Assembly (NCBI GenBank): GCA_947631515.1
Contig: CANRLP010000005.1
Span: 1 to 33,649, forward strand
Source of the DNA: an uncultured Bacilli bacterium
GTDB taxonomy: Bacteria; Bacillota_I; Bacilli_A; RF39; UBA660
Direction: 5' to 3'
DNA: 33,649 nucleotides
This document shows, piece by piece, positions 16,484 through 26,698 of this stretch (within the stretch, counting starts at the first letter, position 1; every line of letters starts with the position of its first letter). The translations under genes were made by a program, and so were the position numbers. Under the pieces are notes generated by a model. That model saw only the letters and a list, made by a program, of their open reading frames with translations. It was not told the DNA's origin and did no database searches.

Positions 16484-16523
16484 AAAAATCTCCTCCTTCT
16501 AAAAATTATTTATAAAATTACTG

Positions 16524-16552
16524 TATCTAAAAATTGTAACCTTAGTATACAA
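16524..16552 (-). promoter_or_regulatory. possible rlmB-sigH promoter
   Basis: TTGTAT, 17-nt spacer, TAGATA about 45 nt upstream of the rlmB RBS; a weak match. Confidence 0.35.
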
Positions 16553-16564
16553 TAATTTTGGTAA

Positions 16565-16597
16565 TAAAAAAAGAGATTGTTTCAAATAATCTCTTTT
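16565..16597 (-). terminator. terminator of the yihY-like operon
   Basis: AAAAGAGATT / AATCTCTTTT 10-bp stem, 9-nt loop, then T-run. It lies about 100 nt beyond the gene's stop; the intervening 3' UTR holds an 8-bp inverted repeat (TTTAGTAC at 16618, GTACTAAA at 16661). Confidence 0.82.
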
Positions 16598-16697
16598 AGA
16601 CATTATTTTTCAATATCTTTTAGTACCTAAAAATACTAGATTGATATCAAAATATTTAAAATGTACTAAATAATGCCTGTGTACATATTTTTATTAT

Positions 16698-17543
16698 TTA
16701 CTTTATATTTAAATTAATTGCTCCTGTTTTTTCCAATTTGACAATTTCTTGCTTTTTATTTAAAGCCATGCCTACTACAAACATGATAGCTAAAAAGTAA
16801 ATCCATAACATTAACATGACTATATTAGCTAATGCTCCATAGAATAAGGAATAGTTTGCAAAGTTATTTATATAATATGAATAAATTGCCGTAACAACAA
16901 CCCACATAAACGTTGTAAATACTGCTCCATAATTAACATTTGCTGAAGCTATTTTTCTATCGGGAGCCATGGTATATAAAATTTTTATAAAGCAAAAGAT
17001 AATAAACCAAGTAACTGGACCTTTTAATAAGTGAAAGACAAAACTGATAGTATTAGTGATACTAGTGTTCATATTTACGTATTCTATTTTATTAACTATA
17101 TATTCTCCACATACTGGTATAAGCAAGATAAACAAAAATAATAAAACAATGATAAAAGTCATTATGATAGCTTTAACTCTTCTTTTTATAAAATCCGATT
17201 GATCTATACCATATATAGTGTTTGATGTAACAATTATGGATCTAGCGCCATTGCTGGCAACACAAAAACCTACAAACAAAGTAAAAAAGAAAGAAAAATT
17301 AACATTGGGTTCTGTAACTGTTGGAATTAGTAAATCGGCAACTTCAGGACTAAAAGCTTTGCTAATAAAATCCGTAATAGAAGAAATCGAAATATGCATA
17401 AACGTAGCTCCGTATGCTATTAATGTAACAATAGGAACAACTGATAAAACAAAGAAGAAGGCCAGTTGCCCTGGCAATACTACCATTTCTGGTCTTCTAA
17501 TAACACTATATACTTTAGATAAAAAATTTTTAAAACGGTTCAT
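16698..17543 (-). CDS. YihY/BrkB-family inner membrane protein
   Basis: Polytopic membrane protein once named 'RNase BN', with no firm function. At 281 residues it is of normal length. Seen: the family start (YSVIRRPEMVVLPGQLAFFFVLSVVP), the conserved SNGARSIIVTSNTIYG segment, and about six membrane helices, with WVVVTAIYSYYINNFANYSLFYGALANIVMLMLWIYF at the end. Its ATG overlaps the stop of the GGDEF gene (TAATG), so the two are translationally coupled. It is last in a three-gene operon. Confidence 0.88.
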   Translation of the reverse strand: MNRFKNFLSKVYSVIRRPEMVVLPGQLAFFFVLSVVPIVTLIAYGATFMHISISSITDFISKAFSPEVADLLIPTVTEPNVNFSFFFTLFVGFCVASNGARSIIVTSNTIYGIDQSDFIKRRVKAIIMTFIIVLLFLFILLIPVCGEYIVNKIEYVNMNTSITNTISFVFHLLKGPVTWFIIFCFIKILYTMAPDRKIASANVNYGAVFTTFMWVVVTAIYSYYINNFANYSLFYGALANIVMLMLWIYFLAIMFVVGMALNKKQEIVKLEKTGAINLNIK

Positions 17544-19570
17544 TACTCATTAACCTCTTTTTTATTATTCTTTTGTTTTTTAACATCTTCGACAGCTTCA
17601 TTCATGGCGTCTTCAACTGATTTAATATCATTTTCGATCATACTATAACCAATAGCTGCTCCATATTCATATGGCAACTTTTTAAATTCTTTAGCAAGTT
17701 TATGAATATAACTAGTTATTTGCTTAGTTTGATATCCTACTAAATAAATGACAAATTCATTACCATCAGTTCTTATAATATCACTATTATCTAATTGAGT
17801 TTTAACTAAAATATTAGCTGCTGCTTTTATTTGAATATCGCCTTGTTCATAACCCATTGTATCATTAATATCTTGAAGATTATTTAAATCTACAACAATA
17901 ATGGTTTGGGGATAAACTGTATTTTTAGCCCAATTTTCTAAATTTTCGCTCAAATAATTACGATTTTTTAAAGAAGTTAATTGATCGATATATTTTAATT
18001 TATCTTCTTTTTTGATTTTTTTAGATATTTTTACTTTCTTTGTAATTTTATAAACATATAAGAATGAAAGAACAAATATAATTAAAATATACATAAAATA
18101 ACGAGCAATAGTCCCAGTAATTGTTCCACTTTTAACTGTTTTTTCATAATTATAAAAACCTTTGTAAGTTGTTTCATTTATGTCTTTATATTGAATAAAG
18201 GTTTGGAATAATGTTTTAAATGGTTCTTTGGCATTAACTTTAAAATTATAGTCCTTATTTAGAGTGAAATTAAATCTTGAACTATATGAATCAAAAATAC
18301 TTTTTTCTAAAGCTTGATATATATTTGTATCTACAATTACATATTTCTTTTTCTTAATTAATTTAGTTAATTCTTTCTTATTTTTATAAGTATTTAAATT
18401 CAATTTAGTATTATTTTTTAAGTAATTATATAATTCTGATTCATTTTCAACATATATTTCTTCTTTTTCTAAAGATTTCAAGGAATTTATAACTGTACTA
18501 TCTTTTTTAGGTAGTAATACAGAATAACTTAATCCAATTCCAGAAGAAATGGAATCGTAAGGATTAGATAAGTTATAGTACCCAAAATATAAATCAATTT
18601 TTTGATTATTTATAGCTCTTGTTAATTGACTGACTTTTTTATATTTTGTGAACTCTATTTCCGTATCACTAAATTCCATAAATTCTTTTAAATATTGGGC
18701 AATTATACCACCATAATTACCACCAGATAATATTTCATAAGGTTCATTATCTATAAATCCATAATTATAAGTTACACTTTGCATAGCATCTACTTCCGTT
18801 GAAGATATACCTAAAGAATTTATAAATAATTGAAATAAATGATCTTCATAATATTCATTCATATTGTTTTTAGCCCAATCATTATAATATTTTTTTAGTA
18901 TTGAGCCGAGTGTATCTTGCGAAGTTGTCATTTTATAATAATAAAACATATCACTAAAGTGATAAGAAATAGCATAATTGTTAGATAAAATCGTTTTTAA
19001 ATACAAATGCATCGGTACAATGATATATTGAATATCTTCTTGGGTTTTAAAAGCTTCCAATAGGGCTTCACTATTATCATAAGAAGTCAAAGATAAACTT
19101 AAATCATTTAAATAACTGGTAACGTAAGACATATCATTATGCAAAACACCAATCTTTTTAGAATTTAAAGCTGCTAAATTATTAATATATTCATAAGATT
19201 TACTTACTAAAATATAATGGTCTTTATAAAAAGCTATATCATTATCATTTAAGCTATTAGCTACACCTAAAGTAACACCACTCGGATTATCTCCTAAATT
19301 ATAAGCTACCGAATTGACATCTAAACCATATTCTTTAGAAAAATCATCTAAAAAATCATAATAAAGACCAACTCCTGAATCTCCAAATACATCTACATTA
19401 TTTAAAACATTGATATTTTGAACAGTATTAGCTTGGTCGGCCAAAAAACGTCTTTCAGTAGCGGTTAGTTTATTAGGATTTTTAAAATAAATCAATAAAC
19501 TTGCTCCAATAGCTATTAAAATTGCTAAAATAATAGTGCTTATTATTACAATTTTTTTCTTACTTTTCAT
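17543..19570 (-). CDS. receptor with solute-binding-like ectodomain and degenerate GGDEF domain
   Basis: Topology from sequence: N-terminal membrane helix, an outside region of about 460 residues, a second helix (RYFMYILIIFVLSFLYVYKI) and a cytosolic GGDEF-type domain of about 150 residues. The ectodomain looks like two bacterial solute-binding protein (type 3) units (for example VFGDSGVGLYYDFLDDFSKEYG; EILSGGNYGGIIAQYLKEFM with INNQKIDLYFGYYN). The cyclase-like domain keeps VVDLNNLQDINDTMGYEQGD, but the active-site loop is DGNEF instead of GGDEF, so catalysis is doubtful and it may bind nucleotide only. I start at the ATG at 19570; a GTG five codons earlier is possible. It is coupled to the yihY-like gene and preceded 7 nt upstream by an anchored protein gene. 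Confidence 0.8.
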   Translation of the reverse strand: MKSKKKIVIISTIILAILIAIGASLLIYFKNPNKLTATERRFLADQANTVQNINVLNNVDVFGDSGVGLYYDFLDDFSKEYGLDVNSVAYNLGDNPSGVTLGVANSLNDNDIAFYKDHYILVSKSYEYINNLAALNSKKIGVLHNDMSYVTSYLNDLSLSLTSYDNSEALLEAFKTQEDIQYIIVPMHLYLKTILSNNYAISYHFSDMFYYYKMTTSQDTLGSILKKYYNDWAKNNMNEYYEDHLFQLFINSLGISSTEVDAMQSVTYNYGFIDNEPYEILSGGNYGGIIAQYLKEFMEFSDTEIEFTKYKKVSQLTRAINNQKIDLYFGYYNLSNPYDSISSGIGLSYSVLLPKKDSTVINSLKSLEKEEIYVENESELYNYLKNNTKLNLNTYKNKKELTKLIKKKKYVIVDTNIYQALEKSIFDSYSSRFNFTLNKDYNFKVNAKEPFKTLFQTFIQYKDINETTYKGFYNYEKTVKSGTITGTIARYFMYILIIFVLSFLYVYKITKKVKISKKIKKEDKLKYIDQLTSLKNRNYLSENLENWAKNTVYPQTIIVVDLNNLQDINDTMGYEQGDIQIKAAANILVKTQLDNSDIIRTDGNEFVIYLVGYQTKQITSYIHKLAKEFKKLPYEYGAAIGYSMIENDIKSVEDAMNEAVEDVKKQKNNKKEVNE

Positions 19571-19577
19571 GTTATCA

Positions 19578-20069
19578 CTACTCACTATCTTTTGTTACTT
19601 CGGTATTATTATTCCATATTAAACCAGTACCATTAACGTTTTTAGAACCCATTATTAAGAATCCTTCACTATTTTCTGTACCACTATTTTCCAATGTAAA
19701 ATGAATATCATAAAAATCTAGATATTTTTGTTCAAAATTTGTTATAGAGGCCAAGGCTTTACTTTGAGCTTCAACTAAGGTGACATTACTAGTAAATTCA
19801 AAATAAATATAAATTATTTTTCCTTGAGTATGAATAGAAACATTTTGTATAGTTTCATCTTTTTTCATATTATCTATAAAATTATTTTTCATTTCATCTG
19901 TAACTTGAACTTCTTCGATGCCATCTAAACGATCTCCATAACTAGATTTGGAAGAGCCAAAAAAATAACTAACACAAACTCCTAAAATCAATAATAAACA
20001 GACTGAAACAATAATAAATAACACAAATAAAATTCGATTTTCAACCCACAATTTCTTTAACTTATTCAT
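19578..20069 (-). CDS. membrane-anchored extracellular protein of unknown function
   Basis: Not recognised. The 163-residue protein has a basic N-terminus, one membrane helix (about 13-37, ending VCVSYFFG), a Ser/Gly linker, and an outside domain of about 115 residues with alternating helix and strand patterns (EMKNNFIDNMKKDETIQNVSIHTQGKIIYIYFEF, then VEAQSKALASITNFEQKYLDFYDIHFTL). The compact alpha/beta fold recalls small accessory or ring-forming domains, but no family can be named. It is first in the operon with the GGDEF receptor and YihY-like protein, so it may work with the receptor at the cell surface. The stop is TAG. Confidence 0.65.
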   Translation of the reverse strand: MNKLKKLWVENRILFVLFIIVSVCLLLILGVCVSYFFGSSKSSYGDRLDGIEEVQVTDEMKNNFIDNMKKDETIQNVSIHTQGKIIYIYFEFTSNVTLVEAQSKALASITNFEQKYLDFYDIHFTLENSGTENSEGFLIMGSKNVNGTGLIWNNNTEVTKDSE

Positions 20070-20099
20070 AACTTTCCTCTTTCATTTAAGGTTTTATTC

Positions 20100-20115
20100 A
20101 TTATACTACATTATA
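20100..20115 (-). promoter_or_regulatory. tandem -10 boxes upstream of the receptor operon
   Basis: Two TATAAT hexamers lie 10 bp apart (20110-20115 and 20100-20105); only a weak -35 (GTGCAA) can be paired with the first. Confidence 0.4.
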
Positions 20116-20149
20116 TTGTTTTTTACTAGTTTTTTGCACTTGAGTAATT

Positions 20150-20171
20150 AAAAAAAGAACCAATAGTTCTT
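20150..20171 (-). terminator. pcrA-ligA terminator
   Basis: AAGAAC-TATTG-GTTCTT stem followed by T-run, just after the ligA stop. Confidence 0.8.
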
Positions 20172-20173
20172 CT

Positions 20174-22186
<2,013 letters not shown>

Positions 22187-22192
22187 CTATTT

Positions 22193-24280
22193 TTAACTGC
22201 CTTTTTTTAAACTTTTATGATTCTTCATTAATTTTTTAATTCCAATCTTACTATTAAAGGCTACTGTAATTAAAAGTTTATCAACTCCTACAACAACACC
22301 TCTTCCGTAAGTATCATGAATAACTACGTCTCCAGATTGCCACTCAATCTCTTCATTATTATACATTTCATCTTTTTTAAATGTAGGTTCATTTTTGATA
22401 CTAGCAGATGATTCTTCAAGTAAATCTTTATCAATTTCATCAATAAAACGACTAGGTGGATTTATACTTTCTTTACCATAAAGCATTCTTCTTTTAGCAT
22501 TTGTTAAATACAAAATATCTCTAGCTCGAGTAATTCCTACATACATCAGTCTTCTTTCTTCTTCTAAGCCATCTTTTTCAAATAAACTATTAGCATGGGG
22601 AAATATTCCCTCTTCCATCCCAATTAAAAATACTACATCAAACTCTAGACCCTTAGCACTATGAATAGTCATTAAAGTCACAGCATTTTCATAATTTTTA
22701 TGTTCACTCATATCAGCTATTAAACTTATTTCTTCTAAAAAATCATCTAAATTAACGCTACCTGTTCGTTCTTCAAATGAAGCAGTAATACTTTTAAACT
22801 CCATTAAATTTTCTAATCTTAATTCACTTTCTAAAGATTTATCTTCTTCCAGTTCTTTTTTAATTCCACTTTTTTCTAACACATCATCAATTAATTCTGT
22901 TAAAGATAAAGATTCACTATCTTGCGTTAACTCTAAAATTAAGTTTTTAAATTCTAACTCCTTGCCTTTATTTATAGCATCAAAGATGGTTACGCCATTG
23001 ATAGAAGCCTCAATTTCTAAATTTTTAATCGTAGTTGGACCAATTTTTCGTTTAGGAACATTTATAACTCTTCTTAAACTTATTTCATCATTATGATTAC
23101 TAATCAATCTTAAATAACTAATTATATCTTTAATTTCCTTACGTTGATAAAAATAATAACTACCTACTACTTTATAAGGAACATTGGCTTTAATAAACAT
23201 TTCTTCAACAATTCGAGCTTGACCATTGGTTCGATAAAAAATAGCTATATCCTTGGCTTGATATCCTTCATTTATTAACTTTTTAATTTCTTCAAGGCAT
23301 AAAGTAATTTCATGCTTTTCATCATAACTTCTTAAATATTGAATCCGACTTCCTAAAACTTTATTACTTTTTAAATTTTTTTCCTTGCGATCTTTGTTAT
23401 TTTTTATAACCGAATTGGCAGCATCAAGAATCATCTTAGTACTGCGATAATTTTCTTCTAAAGCTATTACTTTAGTATCAGCATAATCATGTTCAAAATT
23501 TAAAATATTTTTATAATTAGCTCCTCTAAACATATATATAGATTGATCTGGATCACCAACAACAAATATATTTTTGTGTCTACTACTTAAGATTTTAGAT
23601 AACTTATATTGAACCTCATTAGTATCTTGGTATTCATCAATTAAAATGTATTGATATTTATTTTGATAATGTTCTAAAACTTCTTTATTTTCTTTAAAAA
23701 GTTTTACTGGTAAAGACAACAAATCATCAAAATCTACTGAATTATTCTTACGAAGGACTTTTAGATATTCATAGTATATTTTTATAGCTAAACGCTCTAC
23801 ATCTGTATTGAAATACTTATCAATTTCCGCTTCACTAAGCATCTCATTTTTTATAAAACTAATCCGATTTCGAACATAAGATGGAGCACATTCTTCTTTA
23901 GTAATGCCCAAATCTTTCATTATTTTTTTAATTATAGTCAAAACATCATCACTATCTAAAATAGTAAAATTTCGTTCTAGACCTAAATGCATATAATTTT
24001 CTCTTACTATTCTTAAACCAAAAGAGTGAAAAGTTCCGACAAAAGTATTGTTTTCTGGAACTAAACGAGTCAAACGCTCTTTCATCTCGCGCGCTGCTTT
24101 ATTAGTGAAGGTAATAGCTAAAATAGAATAAGAGGGTATTCCTTGCTCTATTAGATAAGCAATTCGAGTAGTTAGAACTTTAGTCTTTCCACTACCGGCT
24201 CCGGCAATTACTAAACATGGACCATTAATATGCTTGACTGCTTCTCTTTGTTGCTCATTTAAACTTTGTAAATAGTCCAT
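22193..24280 (-). CDS. pcrA: ATP-dependent DNA helicase PcrA/UvrD
   Basis: Superfamily 1 3'-5' helicase for repair, rolling-circle replication and clearing RecA or RNA polymerase from DNA. At 695 residues it is slightly short of B. subtilis PcrA. Motifs seen: Q-motif LNEQQREAV, Walker A GAGSGKT, motif Ia TFTNKAAREMKERL, Walker B DEYQDTN, GDPDQSIYMFRGA, ALEENYRST, TIHSAKGLEFDVVFLIGMEEGIFP, and VGITRARD. The C-terminal tail holds a Tudor-like segment (WQSGDVVIHDTYGRGVVVGV) that in PcrA contacts RNA polymerase. First of the pcrA-ligA pair. Confidence 0.97.
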   Translation of the reverse strand: MDYLQSLNEQQREAVKHINGPCLVIAGAGSGKTKVLTTRIAYLIEQGIPSYSILAITFTNKAAREMKERLTRLVPENNTFVGTFHSFGLRIVRENYMHLGLERNFTILDSDDVLTIIKKIMKDLGITKEECAPSYVRNRISFIKNEMLSEAEIDKYFNTDVERLAIKIYYEYLKVLRKNNSVDFDDLLSLPVKLFKENKEVLEHYQNKYQYILIDEYQDTNEVQYKLSKILSSRHKNIFVVGDPDQSIYMFRGANYKNILNFEHDYADTKVIALEENYRSTKMILDAANSVIKNNKDRKEKNLKSNKVLGSRIQYLRSYDEKHEITLCLEEIKKLINEGYQAKDIAIFYRTNGQARIVEEMFIKANVPYKVVGSYYFYQRKEIKDIISYLRLISNHNDEISLRRVINVPKRKIGPTTIKNLEIEASINGVTIFDAINKGKELEFKNLILELTQDSESLSLTELIDDVLEKSGIKKELEEDKSLESELRLENLMEFKSITASFEERTGSVNLDDFLEEISLIADMSEHKNYENAVTLMTIHSAKGLEFDVVFLIGMEEGIFPHANSLFEKDGLEEERRLMYVGITRARDILYLTNAKRRMLYGKESINPPSRFIDEIDKDLLEESSASIKNEPTFKKDEMYNNEEIEWQSGDVVIHDTYGRGVVVGVDKLLITVAFNSKIGIKKLMKNHKSLKKGS

Positions 24281-24306
24281 ATAATCATTCCCATCTAATA
24301 AATTTA

Positions 24307-24335
24307 TTATATCATTTAGAGCAATAAAAAAGAAG
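24307..24335 (-). promoter_or_regulatory. possible pcrA promoter
   Basis: Perfect TATAAT upstream of pcrA with a weak -35 (TTCTTT, 17-nt spacing) overlapping the preceding terminator. Confidence 0.35.
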
Positions 24336-24350
24336 CTTTTTACACTTCTA
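24326..24350 (-). terminator. terminator of the three-gene helical-repeat operon
   Basis: AGAAG / CTTCT stem with a 9-nt loop and a TTTTTT run, six bases past the stop of the 95-aa gene. Confidence 0.7.
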
Positions 24351-24355
24351 AACTA

Positions 24356-24643
24356 TTATAAAAATTCAACAATTTCTGGATTTTTTTCAATTTTTTCAAT
24401 TAAATCTTGATGATCATATTTATTAAATATATTAATAAAATTACTATTATCCATTAAGAACATATCATAAAAACGAATAAAAATTTCTTTGATATTATGT
24501 ATTCCCATATTTTTTAAATAATCCATATTTTGAGATACCAATCGATAAGAATTAAATATGCATTCTAACAACATTGGAGGTACATTATCACTAAAATTCT
24601 TAATCTCTTCTTCCGTAAAGTTATAATTTAATAAAAACTTCAT
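24356..24643 (-). CDS. small helical protein, third gene of unknown operon
   Basis: Not recognised. The 95-residue protein is predicted all-helical, with no signal or membrane segment. It shows a repeat-like pattern, NMDYLKNMGIHNIKEIFIRFYDMF followed by INIFNKYDHQDLIEKIEKNPEIVEFL. Similar short elements (a -Gly-Ile/Met- turn followed by a helix and NPxI[VL]/YPEML) occur in the C-terminal part of the first and the N-terminal part of the second gene of this operon, so the three may share a helical-repeat unit. The start directly abuts the stop of the second gene (TAG-ATG), with AGGAGG inside that gene, so translation is probably coupled. Confidence 0.7.
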   Translation of the reverse strand: MKFLLNYNFTEEEIKNFSDNVPPMLLECIFNSYRLVSQNMDYLKNMGIHNIKEIFIRFYDMFLMDNSNFINIFNKYDHQDLIEKIEKNPEIVEFL

Positions 24644-25462
24644 CTAATCGCCTCCTAAAAAATGAGTTTTAACTATCTTGTCAATATCTTCAACTGCTAA
24701 AGGACTATTGTAAAATAAAACAAATATTAAAGCATCATTATAATTTAAAGAGAGATTTAGTTGACTTAATTTATTTATTGTTTCTTTTATTGTTTGATAT
24801 GTGTTTATTTCTTTTTTATCAATAATAATTTTCCATTCATCATTTATAGGAAATAAATATTCTTCACAAATCTTATTTTCTACTTTTTGAAGTTCTAGAG
24901 CACTATTAAAATCTTCTTCTTCATTATTAACTTCATTGTTTTCTACTTTATCAACAATTGATTTATTTTGCATAATGGTTTTTAAGTATTCATTTATACT
25001 TATACTTTTTTTTGGACTAGGTTCTGGTTTTTCAGGAGCTATGTTTTCTAAGTCCATTAGTAAAACTTTAATATCATATTCATTTCCTTTTTTATAAGAA
25101 GAAGAGGATATCATTTTCATATTATTAATAATCATTTTAATATTTTTAGGAGCTGCTAACATTTCGGGATATTGTCTTAAAAAATCTAACTCACCCATAT
25201 CTTTAAAGGCTTTAATCATCCGTTTTAATTCGTCATAATCAACAGCAAAGATTCTTAAATTATAAATGCCATTTGCTTTTTGTAAAGGAATTTTATTTTC
25301 TACTAATAAATCGACGATAGCTGAAAATTTAGTTTCATCTTTTAACATAAGTAGACTTATTCCAAATTTATTAAAGCAATCAGAAAATAATGCTAAACTA
25401 TCTTCTGTATTAGCAATCATATTGGCAGCCTTTAATTTATTTAAAATAGTTACTATATTCAT
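24644..25462 (-). CDS. helical protein of unknown function, second gene of operon
   Basis: Not recognised, 272 residues, no signal or membrane helix. The N-terminal ~115 residues look like helical repeats of about 35-45 residues: CFNKFGISLLMLKDETKFSAIVDLLVENKIPL, then YNLRIFAVDYDELKRMIKAFKDMG, FLRQYPEMLAAPKNIKMIINNM. The pattern (Gly-Ile turn, 'YPEML' or 'NPSIL' elements) loosely recalls mTERF-type repeats, but I cannot claim homology. A Glu/Asn-rich linker (about 175-190) leads to a C-terminal segment of about 75 residues. RBS GGAGGATG. It follows the first gene by 13 nt. Confidence 0.7.
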   Translation of the reverse strand: MNIVTILNKLKAANMIANTEDSLALFSDCFNKFGISLLMLKDETKFSAIVDLLVENKIPLQKANGIYNLRIFAVDYDELKRMIKAFKDMGELDFLRQYPEMLAAPKNIKMIINNMKMISSSSYKKGNEYDIKVLLMDLENIAPEKPEPSPKKSISINEYLKTIMQNKSIVDKVENNEVNNEEEDFNSALELQKVENKICEEYLFPINDEWKIIIDKKEINTYQTIKETINKLSQLNLSLNYNDALIFVLFYNSPLAVEDIDKIVKTHFLGGD

Positions 25463-25475
25463 CTTGCATCCTCCA

Positions 25476-26606
25476 TTAATAAGCCATTAATGGAACATTT
25501 TTAGGGTCCATTCCATTACTACGTAAAATTTCTATTGATTTAGTTAATTTATCTAATGTATATTTTTCTAAAATACTTGGATTTAAGTATATATCAATTG
25601 GTTCTTTACCTACAGATAATAAAGTTTTTATTTTTTCTTTTAAATCTTCATCAACCATTAAGGTTACATGATTATTAAATATATCTAATCCTATTCCAGA
25701 ATCTTTTAAACATTGAATATTTTCTTTTATTAAATTTTCGTTTAAATGTTGATTTAAATAATCAATTTCTTGACCAGTAAAGCTTAAATAATCCATTCCT
25801 AAATTGGTTAAAATATCGGTAATATTTTCACTAGACTCTTCGCTAGCTATAGATACATCTTTAGCTTCTTCTTCAATTATTTTTACACTTGGTTCAGATG
25901 TTTCTTCTTCATTTTTTTCGATATCAACATCAGTTTCTTCAACAGAACCTAATTTTCCTCTTTTTTCTTTTTCTTTTACTTTTTCATCATAACTAAATAA
26001 AGCATCTTCAGGAAACATTAATATTTTGGCAGCTTCTCTTTGTTCTTCTTCGGTAAAATTAAATTGTTCTAATAAAGAAGTAATTGAATCCCTAGTTATA
26101 TTAATGCGACCAGATAAAGCTAATTCAAAATATTCATTTAATTTGTCTTGATTAGCTAAAGCAGAATCCCGACGAATAGCTAGTTCATCAATTGTGGTAA
26201 TAGCTGTATTCATTTCTTCTTCAACTTTTACTAATTCGTCTTCGGCCTTTTTCGTATCTGAAACAACAGTATCGATAGTACGTGGTAAAGATTTATTTAA
26301 TTTTTCAACAAGACTTTGAGGATCAAAATCAATGTGCAAACGATCCAATACAGTAGCATATTCAGACCGATCAATTCCCGATAATAAATCAATTAACTTT
26401 TCACCTTGATCATTTAATTCTTCATGTTGCTTTTCTAAATCGGCAATTTTATCTTGTAAATTTTTCTTTTCTTCCGTAGTTCTAGCTTTAGTTTCTTCTG
26501 CTTTATTTTTTTGTTTATCCATTTCTACTAAAACTACGCTATCTTCTCCACGTAAGTTATAAAGTTTATCTAATAAAGTACTTACATCCGGCGATAATGC
26601 CTTCAT
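25476..26606 (-). CDS. coiled-coil plus helical-repeat protein, first gene of unknown operon
   Basis: Not recognised, 376 residues from the ATG at 26606 (MKALSPDVS), preferred because the GGGAG RBS is spaced for it and not for the track's GTG. Layout: a short N-domain (VSTLLDKLYNLRGEDSVVLVEM), a long charged coiled coil (about 30-150), a helical stretch (LLEQFNFTEEEQREAAKILMFPEDAL), a disordered acidic linker (about 215-260) and a C-terminal helical-repeat part with NIQCLKDSGIGLDIFNN and IDIYLNPSILEKYTLDKLTKSIEILRSNGMD. No signal or membrane segment. The coiled coil suggests oligomerisation or a scaffold role for the operon. Confidence 0.72.
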   Translation of the reverse strand: MKALSPDVSTLLDKLYNLRGEDSVVLVEMDKQKNKAEETKARTTEEKKNLQDKIADLEKQHEELNDQGEKLIDLLSGIDRSEYATVLDRLHIDFDPQSLVEKLNKSLPRTIDTVVSDTKKAEDELVKVEEEMNTAITTIDELAIRRDSALANQDKLNEYFELALSGRINITRDSITSLLEQFNFTEEEQREAAKILMFPEDALFSYDEKVKEKEKRGKLGSVEETDVDIEKNEEETSEPSVKIIEEEAKDVSIASEESSENITDILTNLGMDYLSFTGQEIDYLNQHLNENLIKENIQCLKDSGIGLDIFNNHVTLMVDEDLKEKIKTLLSVGKEPIDIYLNPSILEKYTLDKLTKSIEILRSNGMDPKNVPLMAY

Positions 26607-26633
26607 ACTAATCACTCCCTTATTCTATCAATT

Positions 26634-26662
26634 ATTATAGCAAAAGCTTTTTAAAATGTAAA
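26634..26662 (-). promoter_or_regulatory. promoter of helical-repeat operon
   Basis: TTTACA, 17-nt spacer, perfect TATAAT with an extended -10 TG (TTGCTATAAT). Confidence 0.68.
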
Positions 26663-26698
26663 TAAGGTAAAACTAATAATCAAAATACTATCATAAAC

